Source of the DNA: JBDKUD01 sp050943315
Lineage (GTDB): Bacteria > Bacillota > Syntrophomonadia > Syntrophomonadales > Syntrophomonadaceae
NCBI GenBank assembly: GCA_050943315.1
Contig: JBMNOY010000017.1
Location: forward strand, 1-36,799
Reading direction: 5' to 3'
Length of the DNA: 36,799 bases
The notes beneath the pieces are model-generated. The model saw only the letters and a list, made by a program, of their open reading frames with translations. It had not been told where the DNA came from and ran no database searches. Below, in pieces: positions 1-8,874 of this stretch (positions are counted from its first letter, which is position 1; the number at the start of each line of letters is the position of its first letter). Position numbers and translations under genes: made by a program.

Positions 1-117
1 CATGACCATGCTCTGCTGCTGGAGATGGGGAGTGATTACAATACTTTTGAGGAAGCCAGGTATGCAGGACGGTTATTTGCTGATGTTCTGGTGGAGGTTT
101 TAAAGGAGGAAGTATAG
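1..117 (+). CDS. spoIIP: Stage II sporulation protein P, C-terminal end (partial)
   Basis: The window opens inside a reading frame that runs from base 1 to a TAG at 115-117 and encodes 38 residues (HDHALLLEMGSDYNTFEEAR... ending ...EVLKEEV). The 'ALLLEMGS-N-T-EEA' pattern followed by a 'FADVL' helix matches the C-terminus of SpoIIP, the cell-wall amidase/endopeptidase of the SpoIID-SpoIIM-SpoIIP engulfment machine. In that family the glutamate of LLLE-G lies in the amidase fold and binds zinc. The position upstream of lepA agrees with Bacillus subtilis, where spoIIP also lies just before lepA. The 5' part lies outside the window. The ribosome binding site of the next gene is inside the last codons. 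Confidence 0.85.
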   Translation, partial: HDHALLLEMGSDYNTFEEARYAGRLFADVLVEVLKEEV

Positions 118-122
118 CCGTT

Positions 123-419
123 ATGGCTAGAATAAACCAATTATTACTTGTATTAACGGTAATCATACTCGTGGTACTGGGCTTAAATACCAGTAATCAA
201 GGTATTGGCAGTCTTACTGCCGAAACCCGGAAACCAGTTATTGGGCTTAATCATGACAATGGTTTCATAAAACTAACATGGACCGAAAAAACATATGAAC
301 TAGGCCGGGACGAGCTGTCCAGCCATCCAACCGTGGGTACGATTCTCGATAAGGTACGCCAGGGATATTACTATCTGTGCAGAATATGGCGTATATTCTA
401 TGCTGTATTTATATATTAA
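123..419 (+). CDS. Hypothetical membrane-anchored small protein
   Basis: This 98-residue product is one I do not recognise. Residues about 6-22 (LLLVLTVIILVVLGL) form a signal anchor or uncleaved signal peptide. About 55 polar residues follow, and then an unusual aromatic tail (YYYLCRIWRIFYAVFIY) that could be a second membrane-associated segment. The ATG lies 5 nt after the spoIIP stop, with AAGGAGG at 103-109 as ribosome binding site, so it is probably co-transcribed with spoIIP. In B. subtilis the slot between spoIIP and lepA holds yqxA, another small membrane-anchored protein, but I see no convincing sequence resemblance. The odd tail could also come from a frameshift near the 3' end. Being a real gene is likely; its function is unknown. 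Confidence 0.6.
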   Translation: MARINQLLLVLTVIILVVLGLNTSNQGIGSLTAETRKPVIGLNHDNGFIKLTWTEKTYELGRDELSSHPTVGTILDKVRQGYYYLCRIWRIFYAVFIY

Positions 420-437
420 TCAGATGGGGGCTGTTTT

Positions 438-2000
438 TTGAACAATAGTGGAAAAAATGTTGCCCGGGCCGCTATTCTATTAATGATAACCGTGGTAATA
501 TCAAGAGTACTCGGTTATGGACGAGAAGTTGCCCTTTATTCGTTATTTGGACAAAACTATATTACTGATGCTTACCGGGCTGCCTTTTCTATCCCGGATT
601 TTATTTATTTAATGCTGGTGGGCGGAGGTCTTAGTTCGGCTTTCATTCCGGTTTTTTCCGGTATGATTGCTACCGGACATGAGAAAGAGGCATGGAAGTC
701 GGCCAGCATTGTGTTCAACTACGTTATTGTATTCCTTTTCGCATTGATTGCCATAGCTTATTTTTTCACCGGACCGCTGATAAATCTTTTGGCCCCCGGC
801 CTGCCTCCGGCGTATGCCGGTTTAGCTGTCAACCTTACCCATATTATGTTCATACAAACCTTCTTTATGGCTTTAAACGGATTAGCCATGGGGGTATTGA
901 ATTCTCATAACCGTTTTGCTGCTCCCGCTATGGGAAGTTTGGTTTATAATTTTATAATCATTCTAATCGGCCTGGGATTCTACCAGAAATTTGGCATTGC
1001 TGCTTTTTCCTATGGGGTGGTTATGGGTGCCCTGCTTAGTTTTGTGGTGCAAATACCTGCCCTCTCTAGATTAGGAATGAAATACTATTTTTCTTTTGAT
1101 TACCGCAATGAAGGTTTTAAACAGATTATGGTTTTATTAGTTCCGGTGATAGCAGGTCTGGGAGTGGTGCAGATTAATCTTTTTGTAACCCAGAACTTGT
1201 CATCAGGCATAGGTCCGGGTATGATTGGGGCTTTAAATTTAGCCCAAAAGTTAATGAATCTGCCCCTGGGGATTTTTGCCGTTTCTATAGGTACGGCAGT
1301 TTTTCCGACTATGACCGCGTTAATGGCCCGGGGCGAGTTGGCGGCCTTCAAAAAAACTACGTCACTGGGTATACGCTCCGTGTTTCTGGTTACCATACCT
1401 GCTTCCCTCGGATTGATAGCAGTCGGTGCACCGGTGATCAAGCTGTTATTCCAACAGGGTCAATTTACTTCCTCCATGGTGGCCGCTACCAATCAGGCTT
1501 TGACTTACTACTGCATCGGATTATTTGCCTATGCTGTCTTGCAGATACTAAACCGCAGTTTTTACGCTTTAAAGGACACCTTAACCCCAGTAATTGCTGC
1601 CATTATAACTATTGGACTTAATATCGGGATGTCAATAATTCTGATTGGTCCCATGGGACATAAAGGCCTGGCTCTGGCTTATTCATTGGCAGGAATTTTT
1701 AATATGCTGTTTTTGCTGGTTATCCTGAGGTTAAAGATTGGCAAAATAGGTGTCTCCCGCATGATGAAAAGCTTCCTTATATCGCTGACCGCTGCTGTGA
1801 TTATGTTCCTGACCGTGCGGGTTGCCATGGCACGGCTATTCGCTGTACTGGCCTGGCATGAAAAGATTAATCTTCTAGCTGGCGTAAGTGCTGCTGTTGC
1901 GGTAGGAATTGGTATCTATACCGTTATTGTATATATGTTCAGATTAGAAGAATTTCAAATGGTATGGCAAATAGCACGGAAGAAGCTAGGCAGAGCTTGA
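438..2000 (+). CDS. murJ: Lipid II flippase MurJ (MviN family)
   Basis: The product has 520 residues and about 14 hydrophobic helices throughout, the usual length and architecture of MurJ in the MOP exporter superfamily. It moves lipid II across the cytoplasmic membrane for peptidoglycan synthesis. The N-terminus (ARAAILLMITVVISRVLGYG, then REVALYSLFG and D-YRAAFSIPD) is the family signature. The arginines of SRVLGYGRE near residues 23-29 correspond to the conserved cavity region. The TTG start at 438 is preceded by a G-rich site (GATGGGGG, 423-430) and lies 18 nt after the small membrane protein gene. It is not in this slot in B. subtilis, where lepA follows more directly. A sporulation-phase role beside spoIIP is possible but is inference. 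Confidence 0.93.
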   Translation: MNNSGKNVARAAILLMITVVISRVLGYGREVALYSLFGQNYITDAYRAAFSIPDFIYLMLVGGGLSSAFIPVFSGMIATGHEKEAWKSASIVFNYVIVFLFALIAIAYFFTGPLINLLAPGLPPAYAGLAVNLTHIMFIQTFFMALNGLAMGVLNSHNRFAAPAMGSLVYNFIIILIGLGFYQKFGIAAFSYGVVMGALLSFVVQIPALSRLGMKYYFSFDYRNEGFKQIMVLLVPVIAGLGVVQINLFVTQNLSSGIGPGMIGALNLAQKLMNLPLGIFAVSIGTAVFPTMTALMARGELAAFKKTTSLGIRSVFLVTIPASLGLIAVGAPVIKLLFQQGQFTSSMVAATNQALTYYCIGLFAYAVLQILNRSFYALKDTLTPVIAAIITIGLNIGMSIILIGPMGHKGLALAYSLAGIFNMLFLLVILRLKIGKIGVSRMMKSFLISLTAAVIMFLTVRVAMARLFAVLAWHEKINLLAGVSAAVAVGIGIYTVIVYMFRLEEFQMVWQIARKKLGRA

Positions 2001-2096
2001 GTATAAAATGTACAGGTAGTAAGCGGTAATAGCAGTGGAGAGGGTTTGGCATACTGGGGCGTGTTCTTGGACCGGTGATGTTAAGATATTCACCAA

Positions 2097-2126
2097 TTGT
2101 GTAGATTCTTTTAAATAAGGTATAAT
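2097..2126 (+). promoter_or_regulatory. Candidate sigma-A promoter upstream of lepA
   Basis: TTGTGT (2097-2102), an 18-nt gap and a consensus TATAAT (2121-2126) precede lepA by about 45 nt, inside a 171-nt gap after murJ. The -10 box is perfect and the -35 is weak. I see no convincing terminator after murJ in this gap, so read-through may add to it. Confidence 0.5.
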
Positions 2127-2171
2127 TTATGGCAATGATTTGTAGAATACAAGAATCCTGGAGGGTTAAGT

Positions 2172-3971
2172 TTGCAGAAGCGTATTAGGAATTTCAGTAT
2201 TATTGCCCATATTGACCATGGCAAGTCGACCTTGGCGGACCGGTTGCTGCAGCTTACCGGGGCTTTGTCGGAACGGGAAATGAGGGAACAATTCCTGGAC
2301 AAAATGGACCTGGAAAGAGAAAAAGGGATAACTATCAAATTACAGCCGGTACGTTTGAATTACACTGCCCGGGATGGACAGACATATATTTTAAATCTCA
2401 TTGACACCCCGGGGCATGTTGATTTCTCCTATGAAGTATCCCGGAGTCTGGCCGCCTGTCAGGGTGCTTTGCTGGTGGTGGATGCCTCCCAGGGAATAGA
2501 GGCGCAGACTCTGGCCAATGTTTATATGGCCATGGACCTGAACCTGGAAATAGTCGGGGTGGCCAATAAAATAGACTTGCCTGGTGCCGATGTAGACGGT
2601 GTAAAGGCAGAGATGGAAGATGTTTTGGGTTTGGACCGAGACGAGATAATACCCATATCAGCTAAAACTGGTCAGGGTGTAGATGAAGTGCTGGAAGCTA
2701 TTGTTGCCCGGGTGCCGGCACCGGCAGGCAATGAAGATGGACCTCTGCGGGCCTTGATATTTGATTCCTATTTTGACCCTTATAAAGGTGCCATATGTTA
2801 CATTAGCATTGATTCCGGGACGGTTAAAAAAGGCCAGATAATACGAATGATGTCCTCCGGGAAAGAGTTTGAGGTCATAGAAATTGGGGTTTTTACACCT
2901 TATATGACTGAGGTGGAAAGTCTTCAGGCCGGAGAAGTTGGTTACCTGGCAGCGGGAATAAAGAATGTTACCGATACCAAGGTCGGTGACACCATTACCA
3001 GGGCGGACCAGCCAGCAACAACTCCATTACCTGGTTACCAGGAAGTTAAGCCGATGGTTTTTTGCGGACTGTACCCTTTAGAAAACAACGATTATGAAAA
3101 ATTAAGAGATGCTCTGGACAAGCTAAAACTTAATGATGCCTCCCTCCATTATGAACCGGAGACTTCCGAAGCACTAGGTTTTGGATTTCGATGCGGATTC
3201 TTAGGGCTTTTGCATTTAGAAATTATTAGAGAACGTCTGGAAAGGGAATATGGCCTGGTACTGGTGGCCACCTCTCCCAGCGTGGTTTATAAGGTTCTAT
3301 TGACTGATGGCAGTGAAGTAGAGGTAGAAAATCCCGCCTGCTGGCCGGAAACACAAAGGATTGACCGGGTCATGGAACCATGGGTAAAAGCCTCGATAAT
3401 GGTGCCGGATGATTTTGTAGGTACAGTCATGGAATTGTGCCAGGATAAACGGGGTGCCTTTCAAAATATGGAATACTTATCCCGGCACCGGGTGATTATT
3501 ACTTATAAACTGCCTCTGGCCGAAATTCTGTATGATTTCTTTAATAGCCTCAAATCAAGAAGCAGAGGTTATGCTTCCCTGGACTACGAATTGATTGGCT
3601 ATGAAGCATCTGACCTGGTTAAATTGGATATAATGCTAAATGGAGAAATAGTCGACGCTTTAAGCGTTATTGTGCATAAGGAAAAATCCTATTACCGGGC
3701 TCGGGCTTTGGTGGAAAAGCTCAGGAAAATCATTCCCCGGCAGCTTTATGAAGTTGCCATTCAATCTGCCATCGGCGGACGGATTATTGCCCGCGAAACA
3801 GTCAAAGCTATGCGTAAAGATGTTCTGGCCAAGTGTTACGGAGGCGATATTACCCGTAAGAAAAAGCTTTTAGAGAAACAAAAAGAGGGTAAAAAACGTA
3901 TGAAACAGATCGGCCATGTGGAAGTACCCAAAGACGCTTTCATGTCCGTATTGGATATTGAAAATGACTAA
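2172..3971 (+). CDS. lepA: Elongation factor 4 (LepA) GTPase
   Basis: The protein has 599 residues, the normal LepA length. It is a ribosome-associated translational GTPase linked to translocation fidelity and 30S assembly. The G1 motif is AHIDHGKST (residues 12-20), G3 is DTPGHVDF (from D78), G4 is NKID (132-135) and G5 is SAKTGQG. EF-G-like domains II, III and V follow, then the LepA-specific C-terminal domain (from about residue 490, with IGGRIIARETVKAMRKDVLAKCYGGD). The TTG start at 2172 has GGAGGG at 2160-2165. The stop overlaps the hemW start by 8 nt, which indicates translational coupling. Order lepA-hemW-hrcA is conserved in Firmicutes. Confidence 0.97.
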   Translation: MQKRIRNFSIIAHIDHGKSTLADRLLQLTGALSEREMREQFLDKMDLEREKGITIKLQPVRLNYTARDGQTYILNLIDTPGHVDFSYEVSRSLAACQGALLVVDASQGIEAQTLANVYMAMDLNLEIVGVANKIDLPGADVDGVKAEMEDVLGLDRDEIIPISAKTGQGVDEVLEAIVARVPAPAGNEDGPLRALIFDSYFDPYKGAICYISIDSGTVKKGQIIRMMSSGKEFEVIEIGVFTPYMTEVESLQAGEVGYLAAGIKNVTDTKVGDTITRADQPATTPLPGYQEVKPMVFCGLYPLENNDYEKLRDALDKLKLNDASLHYEPETSEALGFGFRCGFLGLLHLEIIRERLEREYGLVLVATSPSVVYKVLLTDGSEVEVENPACWPETQRIDRVMEPWVKASIMVPDDFVGTVMELCQDKRGAFQNMEYLSRHRVIITYKLPLAEILYDFFNSLKSRSRGYASLDYELIGYEASDLVKLDIMLNGEIVDALSVIVHKEKSYYRARALVEKLRKIIPRQLYEVAIQSAIGGRIIARETVKAMRKDVLAKCYGGDITRKKKLLEKQKEGKKRMKQIGHVEVPKDAFMSVLDIEND

Positions 3972-5115
3972 TGACGGTAAACTGGGCATATACGTGCATA
4001 TACCTTTTTGCCTCAGAAAGTGCAATTACTGTGATTTTTACTCGGTAGCTATATATGACCCGGAGTTTTTAAAACGATATGTCCAGTGCCTTACGCGGGA
4101 GATAAAAAGCTATGGGGAAAAGTTTCCCGGCGTTAGGGTCGAGACTATTTATTTCGGCGGAGGAACACCCAATGTTTTAGCTCCAGAGTTTATCGGCGAA
4201 ATACTTCACGCCCTGGCCCATAATTTTGCTATCGACCACGATGCCGAGATTAGCATGGAGGCCAACCCTTACCAGCGTTATCGCGGGAACTGGAGGTTGG
4301 TACGGGATGCAGGCATTAACAGAGTATCATTGGGGGCCCAGAGCTTCAATGACCAGGATCTAAAAGTTTTGGGCCGCCTGCATACAACCCGTGATATATT
4401 GGAGTCTGTAGAAGCTTTGCATAGTGCGGGTTTTAAGAACTTAAGCCTGGATCTTATTTACGGAATACCCGGTCAAACCATAGAAAGGTGGCAGGAAAAC
4501 CTCAAGACGGCAGTTGACTGTCAGCCCGGGCACATCTCCGCTTATCTCTTGCAACCTGGTGAGCGTACTCCTATGGCGGCGCAGTTGGCTAGAGAGGAGC
4601 TGCACCTTTTAGATGAGGATACCGAAGCAGCAATGTACTATGGTTGCCTTGAATATTTAAACCAACAAAAATTTCAGCACTATGAAATATCTAATTTCGC
4701 TAAATCCGGATATGAATGTCGTCATAACCTGCGCTACTGGCAAGGCCAACACTATCTGGGCCTGGGACCCGGGGCAGTCAGTTTTATTGACCGCCAGCGC
4801 TATATTAATGAACCCCAGGTCAAGGTTTACATGGACAGTTGGGAACATGACCGAACCCACCCGGTCAAAGTTTTGGAGAATATGTCTGATCATGACTTGC
4901 TGGTTGATGCGATAATTTTAGGCCTGCGGCTGAGCAAGGGAATTAAGCGCAGCGATTTTCTGGCTCGTTTCGGGGTGGATATTATAGATATGTACTGGAA
5001 AACTATCTGCACCGGTATTGATGATAAACTGCTGAGTCTTACTAATGATACCGTATCCCTTACTACAAAAGGATATTTCCTGGCCAACCAGGTATTGTGC
5101 CAGTTTCTTACCTGA
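3964..5115 (+). CDS. hemW: Radical SAM heme chaperone HemW
   Basis: The protein has 383 residues when begun at the ATG at 3964, which overlaps the end of lepA by 8 nt; the frame stays open 48 nt further upstream but that start would lie deep inside lepA. The radical SAM cluster motif is C16-x3-C20-x2-C23. It is followed by D-F instead of the fourth cysteine (CxC) seen in coproporphyrinogen dehydrogenase HemN, so HemW is the better call. Downstream motifs YFGGGTPN, E-NP, RVSLGAQSF and DLIYGIPGQT are standard for the family. HemW is thought to deliver heme to target proteins such as respiratory enzymes. In older annotation this gene is often called hemN. Confidence 0.93.
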   Translation: MTNDGKLGIYVHIPFCLRKCNYCDFYSVAIYDPEFLKRYVQCLTREIKSYGEKFPGVRVETIYFGGGTPNVLAPEFIGEILHALAHNFAIDHDAEISMEANPYQRYRGNWRLVRDAGINRVSLGAQSFNDQDLKVLGRLHTTRDILESVEALHSAGFKNLSLDLIYGIPGQTIERWQENLKTAVDCQPGHISAYLLQPGERTPMAAQLAREELHLLDEDTEAAMYYGCLEYLNQQKFQHYEISNFAKSGYECRHNLRYWQGQHYLGLGPGAVSFIDRQRYINEPQVKVYMDSWEHDRTHPVKVLENMSDHDLLVDAIILGLRLSKGIKRSDFLARFGVDIIDMYWKTICTGIDDKLLSLTNDTVSLTTKGYFLANQVLCQFLT

Positions 5116-5124
5116 TATGGATGC

Positions 5125-5153
5125 TTGACAAAGATTTTTACAGGTGATATTTT
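5125..5153 (+). promoter_or_regulatory. Sigma-A promoter of the hrcA-dnaK operon
   Basis: A consensus TTGACA (5125-5130) is separated by exactly 17 nt from TATTTT (5148-5153). Transcription would start near 5160, immediately before the CIRCE operator, so HrcA bound there would block initiation or early elongation. It sits just past the hemW stop at 5115. Confidence 0.85.
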
Positions 5154-5166
5154 TTTAGTAGCACCA

Positions 5167-5193
5167 TTAGCACTCAATACGAGAGAGTGCTAA
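5167..5193 (+). promoter_or_regulatory. CIRCE operator (HrcA binding site)
   Basis: TTAGCACTC (5167-5175), 9 nt, GAGTGCTAA (5185-5193): a perfect match to the CIRCE inverted repeat TTAGCACTC-N9-GAGTGCTAA. HrcA dimers, kept active by GroEL, bind it to repress class I heat-shock genes. It lies in the 5' leader, 16 nt before hrcA, just downstream of the -10 box. As an RNA hairpin it also covers the leader and may affect mRNA stability. Confidence 0.98.
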
Positions 5194-5209
5194 CAGAGCG
5201 GGTGATAAA

Positions 5210-6238
5210 ATGACTTTGGATGAAAGGAAAAAGCTATTATTAGAGTCAATCATACGTGATTATGTGGAGACCGCGGAGCCGGTAGGATCCCGGGCGGTAG
5301 TACGTAAGCATGCGCTCAAAATAAGTGCAGCTACGGTTAGAAATGAAATGGCTGACCTGGAGGAAATGGGCTATTTGGAACAACTGCATACCTCTTCAGG
5401 TCGCATTCCTTCAGAAAAAGGGTTTAGATATTATGTTGACTGCATGATGCATAAGGAAACCCTGAGCGACGAGGAAATCGAGCTTTTAAATAAGATCGTA
5501 TTAGACAATATCCAGGAATGGAATGAAGTAGTGCAGGCTATTGCCCAGTTCCTGGCCAATATCACCAACTATGCTTCATTTGTTATTGTTCCCTCGGTAA
5601 AATTGAGCCAGTTCCAAAATCTGCAGGTCGTTCCGGTTAGTGATAACCAGGGTTTGGTACTGGTGATAACTGATGTAGGAATTATTTTGCACCGGAAAAT
5701 AAATATTCCGTCGTCATTGAAAGCCCGGGATTTGCAATTGATTGGTGAGACCTTTACCAGGGTTTTGGGCGGCAAGAAACTGGTGGAAATGACCCGCAGT
5801 GAGTTGCAGGCTATCAGGGACAGCCTTAAAAACCGGCGTAAAATTATCAATCAGGTATTGGAAGTTATAGATAATTTATTAGCCGGATATGGTGAAGAGA
5901 AGGCAGTGATAAGCGGTGCCTTAAATATATTAAATGAACCGGAATTCAAGGACCTGGACAAGTTAAAACGTATTCTTGCCGTGCTGGCTGAAGAAAGACA
6001 TTTAAAAGAAATTATTCCCGATAACATAGGGGAGAATGTAGATATTCGTATTGGTAGTGAGAATCTCAGTGAGGAAATCAGGGAGATGAGCCTGGTTTTT
6101 GCCGGGTATAGAATTTCCGGAGATATGGGGAAAATAGGTTTGTTGGGCCCGGTACGTATGGAATATTGGAAAGCCGCCGGTACTGTTGAGTCAGTACGGG
6201 ACATAATAGAGAAGTTGATTAATGAACGCTTTAAGTAA
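5210..6238 (+). CDS. hrcA: Heat-inducible transcription repressor HrcA
   Basis: The 342-residue product has the HrcA layout: an N-terminal winged helix (residues about 1-75, with ETAEPVGSRAV and SAATVRNEMADLEEMGYLEQLHTSSGRIPSEKGFRYYVD), then a GAF-like and dimerisation portion. The C-terminus contains the family's IGSEN and LGPVRMEY-type motifs. It represses its own operon through the CIRCE at 5167-5193, making a feedback loop tuned by chaperonin availability. The groES-groEL locus, the usual second target, is not in the window. The start ATG has a modest site (GAGCGGGTGATAAA) and no better candidate exists upstream. Confidence 0.97.
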   Translation: MTLDERKKLLLESIIRDYVETAEPVGSRAVVRKHALKISAATVRNEMADLEEMGYLEQLHTSSGRIPSEKGFRYYVDCMMHKETLSDEEIELLNKIVLDNIQEWNEVVQAIAQFLANITNYASFVIVPSVKLSQFQNLQVVPVSDNQGLVLVITDVGIILHRKINIPSSLKARDLQLIGETFTRVLGGKKLVEMTRSELQAIRDSLKNRRKIINQVLEVIDNLLAGYGEEKAVISGALNILNEPEFKDLDKLKRILAVLAEERHLKEIIPDNIGENVDIRIGSENLSEEIREMSLVFAGYRISGDMGKIGLLGPVRMEYWKAAGTVESVRDIIEKLINERFK

Positions 6239-6280
6239 GGAAGCATGATATAGGTCTTTGTAACAGGGGGTGAATAATCT

Positions 6281-6844
6281 ATGGAAGATGTAACTAATCA
6301 TGAAACTGAAGATCTTAAAGAAAACACCAATGCGAACATTGACTGCCAACCAGAAGTGCAGGGTGATGACCCGGATAGGGACGAAGTAACTGCTCTTAAC
6401 CTGAAACTGGAGAAACTGCAGGAAGAAGCTAAAAGGAACTATGACCAGTATTTAAGAGCACTGGCTGAAGTTGAAAATATAAGAAAACGTAGTCAACGGG
6501 AACGCGAAGATTACATAAAATATGCCAGCTTACCAGTAATTAAAAAGCTGTTACCGGTTTTAGATGACCTGGAAAGAGCTGTTAATATGTCTACCTCCAG
6601 TGATTATGACAGCCTTTATAAAGGAGTAAAGATGATCACGGACAGGCTCCGGGAACTTCTTAAGGGAGAAGGAGTTGAAACCATCGATTGTCTGGGTAAG
6701 CCTTTTGATCCTCAGGTGCACCAGCCGTTAATGGTTGAACCCAGCGAAGACTACGAACCAAATATAGTAATGGAAGAGCTGCAAAAAGGTTATATCATGA
6801 AAGGCAAATTAGTTCGTCCCAGCCTGGTAAAAGTAAGTGGCTGA
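6281..6844 (+). CDS. grpE: Nucleotide exchange factor GrpE
   Basis: The 187-residue protein has an acidic, low-complexity first 35 residues, then a long coiled coil (LNLKLEKLQEEAKRNYDQYL..., roughly 40-90) and the C-terminal beta-wing domain with the signature DRLRELLKGEGVETID and PFDPQVHQPLM. It dimerises and accelerates ADP release from DnaK. AGGGGGTGA about 10 nt upstream of the ATG serves as ribosome binding site. It sits 42 nt after hrcA and is followed by a 105-nt gap with a hairpin before dnaK. Confidence 0.97.
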   Translation: MEDVTNHETEDLKENTNANIDCQPEVQGDDPDRDEVTALNLKLEKLQEEAKRNYDQYLRALAEVENIRKRSQREREDYIKYASLPVIKKLLPVLDDLERAVNMSTSSDYDSLYKGVKMITDRLRELLKGEGVETIDCLGKPFDPQVHQPLMVEPSEDYEPNIVMEELQKGYIMKGKLVRPSLVKVSG

Positions 6845-6873
6845 ATCGTAGATCAGTTTAAAAGATAATTAGC

Positions 6874-6913
6874 AGGAATTAGGTATAGAAAAGTAATTAA
6901 AAGCCTGATTCCT
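6874..6913 (+). other. Intercistronic hairpin between grpE and dnaK
   Basis: AGGAATTAGG (6874-6883) can pair with CCTGATTCCT (6904-6913) in a 10-bp stem with one G-U pair and a 20-nt loop. A U-rich stretch (6922-6935) follows before the dnaK ribosome binding site. It could be a weak attenuator, an RNA processing site or a stabiliser giving dnaK a different level from grpE. The large loop makes a strong terminator unlikely. Confidence 0.45.
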
Positions 6914-6949
6914 TTCCTGTATTTTTTAATATTTTGGAGGTGTTATGAA

Positions 6950-8761
6950 ATGGGAAAAGTTGTGGGAATAGACCTGGGAACAACCAACTCCGCTATTGCA
7001 GTAATGGAGGGAAGCGAAGCCACCGTAATAGTGAATGCTGAAGGAGAAAGAATAACCCCTTCAATTGTGGGTTTTTCCAAATCTAATGAGAGATTGGTCG
7101 GAAGGATAGCGAAAAGACAGGCTATTACTAATCCGGACAGAACTGTGGTATCTATAAAGAGGAAAATGGGTACTGATTACAGAGTCAGTATTGATGATAA
7201 AAAGTATACGCCCCAGGAAATATCAGCCATGATACTGCAAAAGCTTAAAACTGATGCCGAGGCTTACCTGGGGGAAAAGATAACCCAGGCAGTTATTACT
7301 GTACCTGCCTATTTTACTGATTCTCAGCGTCAGGCTACCAAAGATGCAGGTAAGATAGCCGGTCTGGAGGTCTTAAGGATAATAAATGAACCGACCGCTG
7401 CGGCTCTGGCTTATGGTTTAGACAAGGATGAAAACCAGATGATACTGGTGTTTGACCTGGGTGGCGGAACCTTTGACGTTTCTATCCTGGAGATAGGCGA
7501 TGGGGTTTTCGAAGTTAAGGCTACCAGCGGTAATAACCGTCTCGGCGGTGATGACTTCGACGATAAAATCATTGAATGGTTAATTCAGGAGTTTAAAAAG
7601 GATAACGGCATAGATTTAAGAAATGATAAGATGGCCCTACACCGTCTTAAGGAAGCTGCTGAGAAAGCCAAGCACGAATTATCTAGTGTTATGAGTACCG
7701 ATATAAACATACCTTATATTACAGCTACCCCGGAAGGGCCGCTTCATCTGGAAAGAACATTATCCCGGGCGAAATTTAATGAAATGACGGCCGATTTGGT
7801 TGAAAAGACCATGGGACCAACTCGTCAGGCCTTGAAAGATTCGGGATTATCAGCCAGCCAGATTGATAAAGTAATTTTGGTAGGGGGGTCAACCCGTATA
7901 CCTGCTGTTCAGGAAGCGGTAAAAAACTTTATTGGTAAAGAACCCTTCAAGGGAATAAACCCTGATGAAGTAGTTGCCATAGGTGCTGCTATTCAAGGCG
8001 GGGTACTGTCCGGCGAGGTCAAAGACGTTGTCTTGTTAGATGTAACCCCATTGTCTCTGGGTATTGAAACCCTGGGCGGGGTATTTACCCGCATTATAGA
8101 TCGCAATACTACTATACCTACTTCCAAGAGCCAGATCTTTTCTACTGCGGCTGATGGCCAGACATCGGTTGATATCCATGTGCTGCAGGGTGAAAGAAAA
8201 ATGGCGAGTGATAACGTAACCCTGGGAAGATTCCAGTTGGTAGGTATTCCGGCTGCTCCCCGGGGAGTACCGCAGATTGAAGTTAAGTTTGATATAGATG
8301 CCAATGGCATTGTAAACGTGGCGGCTAAGGACTTGGCTACTAATAAAGAACAAAGAATAACCATTACTTCATCCAGCGGTTTAAAGGACGAAGAAATTGA
8401 ACGCATGGTCAAAGATGCCGAGAAGTACGCCGAGGAAGATGAGAGACGCCTGAAGGAAATAGAAATTAGAAATGCCGCCGACAGCATGATTTATCAGGCC
8501 GACAAGACCCTTAAGGATTATAAAGATCAGATAGATGATGAATCCAAGAGCAAAATTGAAGCAGCCAAAGAAGATCTGACCACTGCTCTTAAAGGTGACA
8601 ACTACGACGACATTAAGGCTAAGAGCGACAGTCTTATGGAGGCTATCTATGCCTTTACCGCCAAGATGTATGAAAAGACTAACCCCCAGGGGGATCAATC
8701 TGCCCCGGGCGATAATGTTTATGATGCTGATTATAATATTGAAGATGACGAGAAAAAATAA
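6950..8761 (+). CDS. dnaK: Molecular chaperone DnaK (Hsp70)
   Basis: The 603-residue protein has all Hsp70 landmarks: phosphate-1 motif GIDLGTTNSA (residues 6-15), phosphate-2 motif VFDLGGGTFDVSIL, adenosine motif VGGSTRIPAVQ, hydrophobic linker VVLLDVTPLSLGIET, substrate-binding beta sandwich and a helical lid ending in an acidic DDEKK tail. Length is typical of Gram-positive DnaK, which lacks the short nucleotide-binding-domain insertion of proteobacterial forms. GGAGG at 6936-6940 precedes the ATG. It works with GrpE and DnaJ encoded on either side. Confidence 0.98.
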   Translation: MGKVVGIDLGTTNSAIAVMEGSEATVIVNAEGERITPSIVGFSKSNERLVGRIAKRQAITNPDRTVVSIKRKMGTDYRVSIDDKKYTPQEISAMILQKLKTDAEAYLGEKITQAVITVPAYFTDSQRQATKDAGKIAGLEVLRIINEPTAAALAYGLDKDENQMILVFDLGGGTFDVSILEIGDGVFEVKATSGNNRLGGDDFDDKIIEWLIQEFKKDNGIDLRNDKMALHRLKEAAEKAKHELSSVMSTDINIPYITATPEGPLHLERTLSRAKFNEMTADLVEKTMGPTRQALKDSGLSASQIDKVILVGGSTRIPAVQEAVKNFIGKEPFKGINPDEVVAIGAAIQGGVLSGEVKDVVLLDVTPLSLGIETLGGVFTRIIDRNTTIPTSKSQIFSTAADGQTSVDIHVLQGERKMASDNVTLGRFQLVGIPAAPRGVPQIEVKFDIDANGIVNVAAKDLATNKEQRITITSSSGLKDEEIERMVKDAEKYAEEDERRLKEIEIRNAADSMIYQADKTLKDYKDQIDDESKSKIEAAKEDLTTALKGDNYDDIKAKSDSLMEAIYAFTAKMYEKTNPQGDQSAPGDNVYDADYNIEDDEKK

Positions 8762-8833
8762 GATAATACTGAAAGTTGCAAATTGCTGTGCTTAATGCGG
8801 AATTAAAGAGAATTTTGGAAAAATGGGAAGTAT

Positions 8834-8874
8834 TAAACCCGGAAAATTAAGATTTCCGGGTTTACCCCGTTTTT
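8834..8874 (+). terminator. Terminator-like hairpin between dnaK and dnaJ
   Basis: Twelve perfectly paired bases, TAAACCCGGAAA (8834-8845) with TTTCCGGGTTTA (8853-8864), enclose a 7-nt loop. The run TTTTT (8870-8874) begins 5 nt after the stem, so it departs from the ideal intrinsic terminator. Because dnaJ starts 15 nt later with no visible promoter of its own, partial termination or an mRNA processing site that lowers dnaJ relative to dnaK is the likely role. Confidence 0.6.

Noticed and set aside
7993..8487. 164-codon open frame on the minus strand inside dnaK
   Set aside because: Antisense frames over dnaK are a known by-product of its codon pattern. There is no ribosome binding site and the product has no family features.
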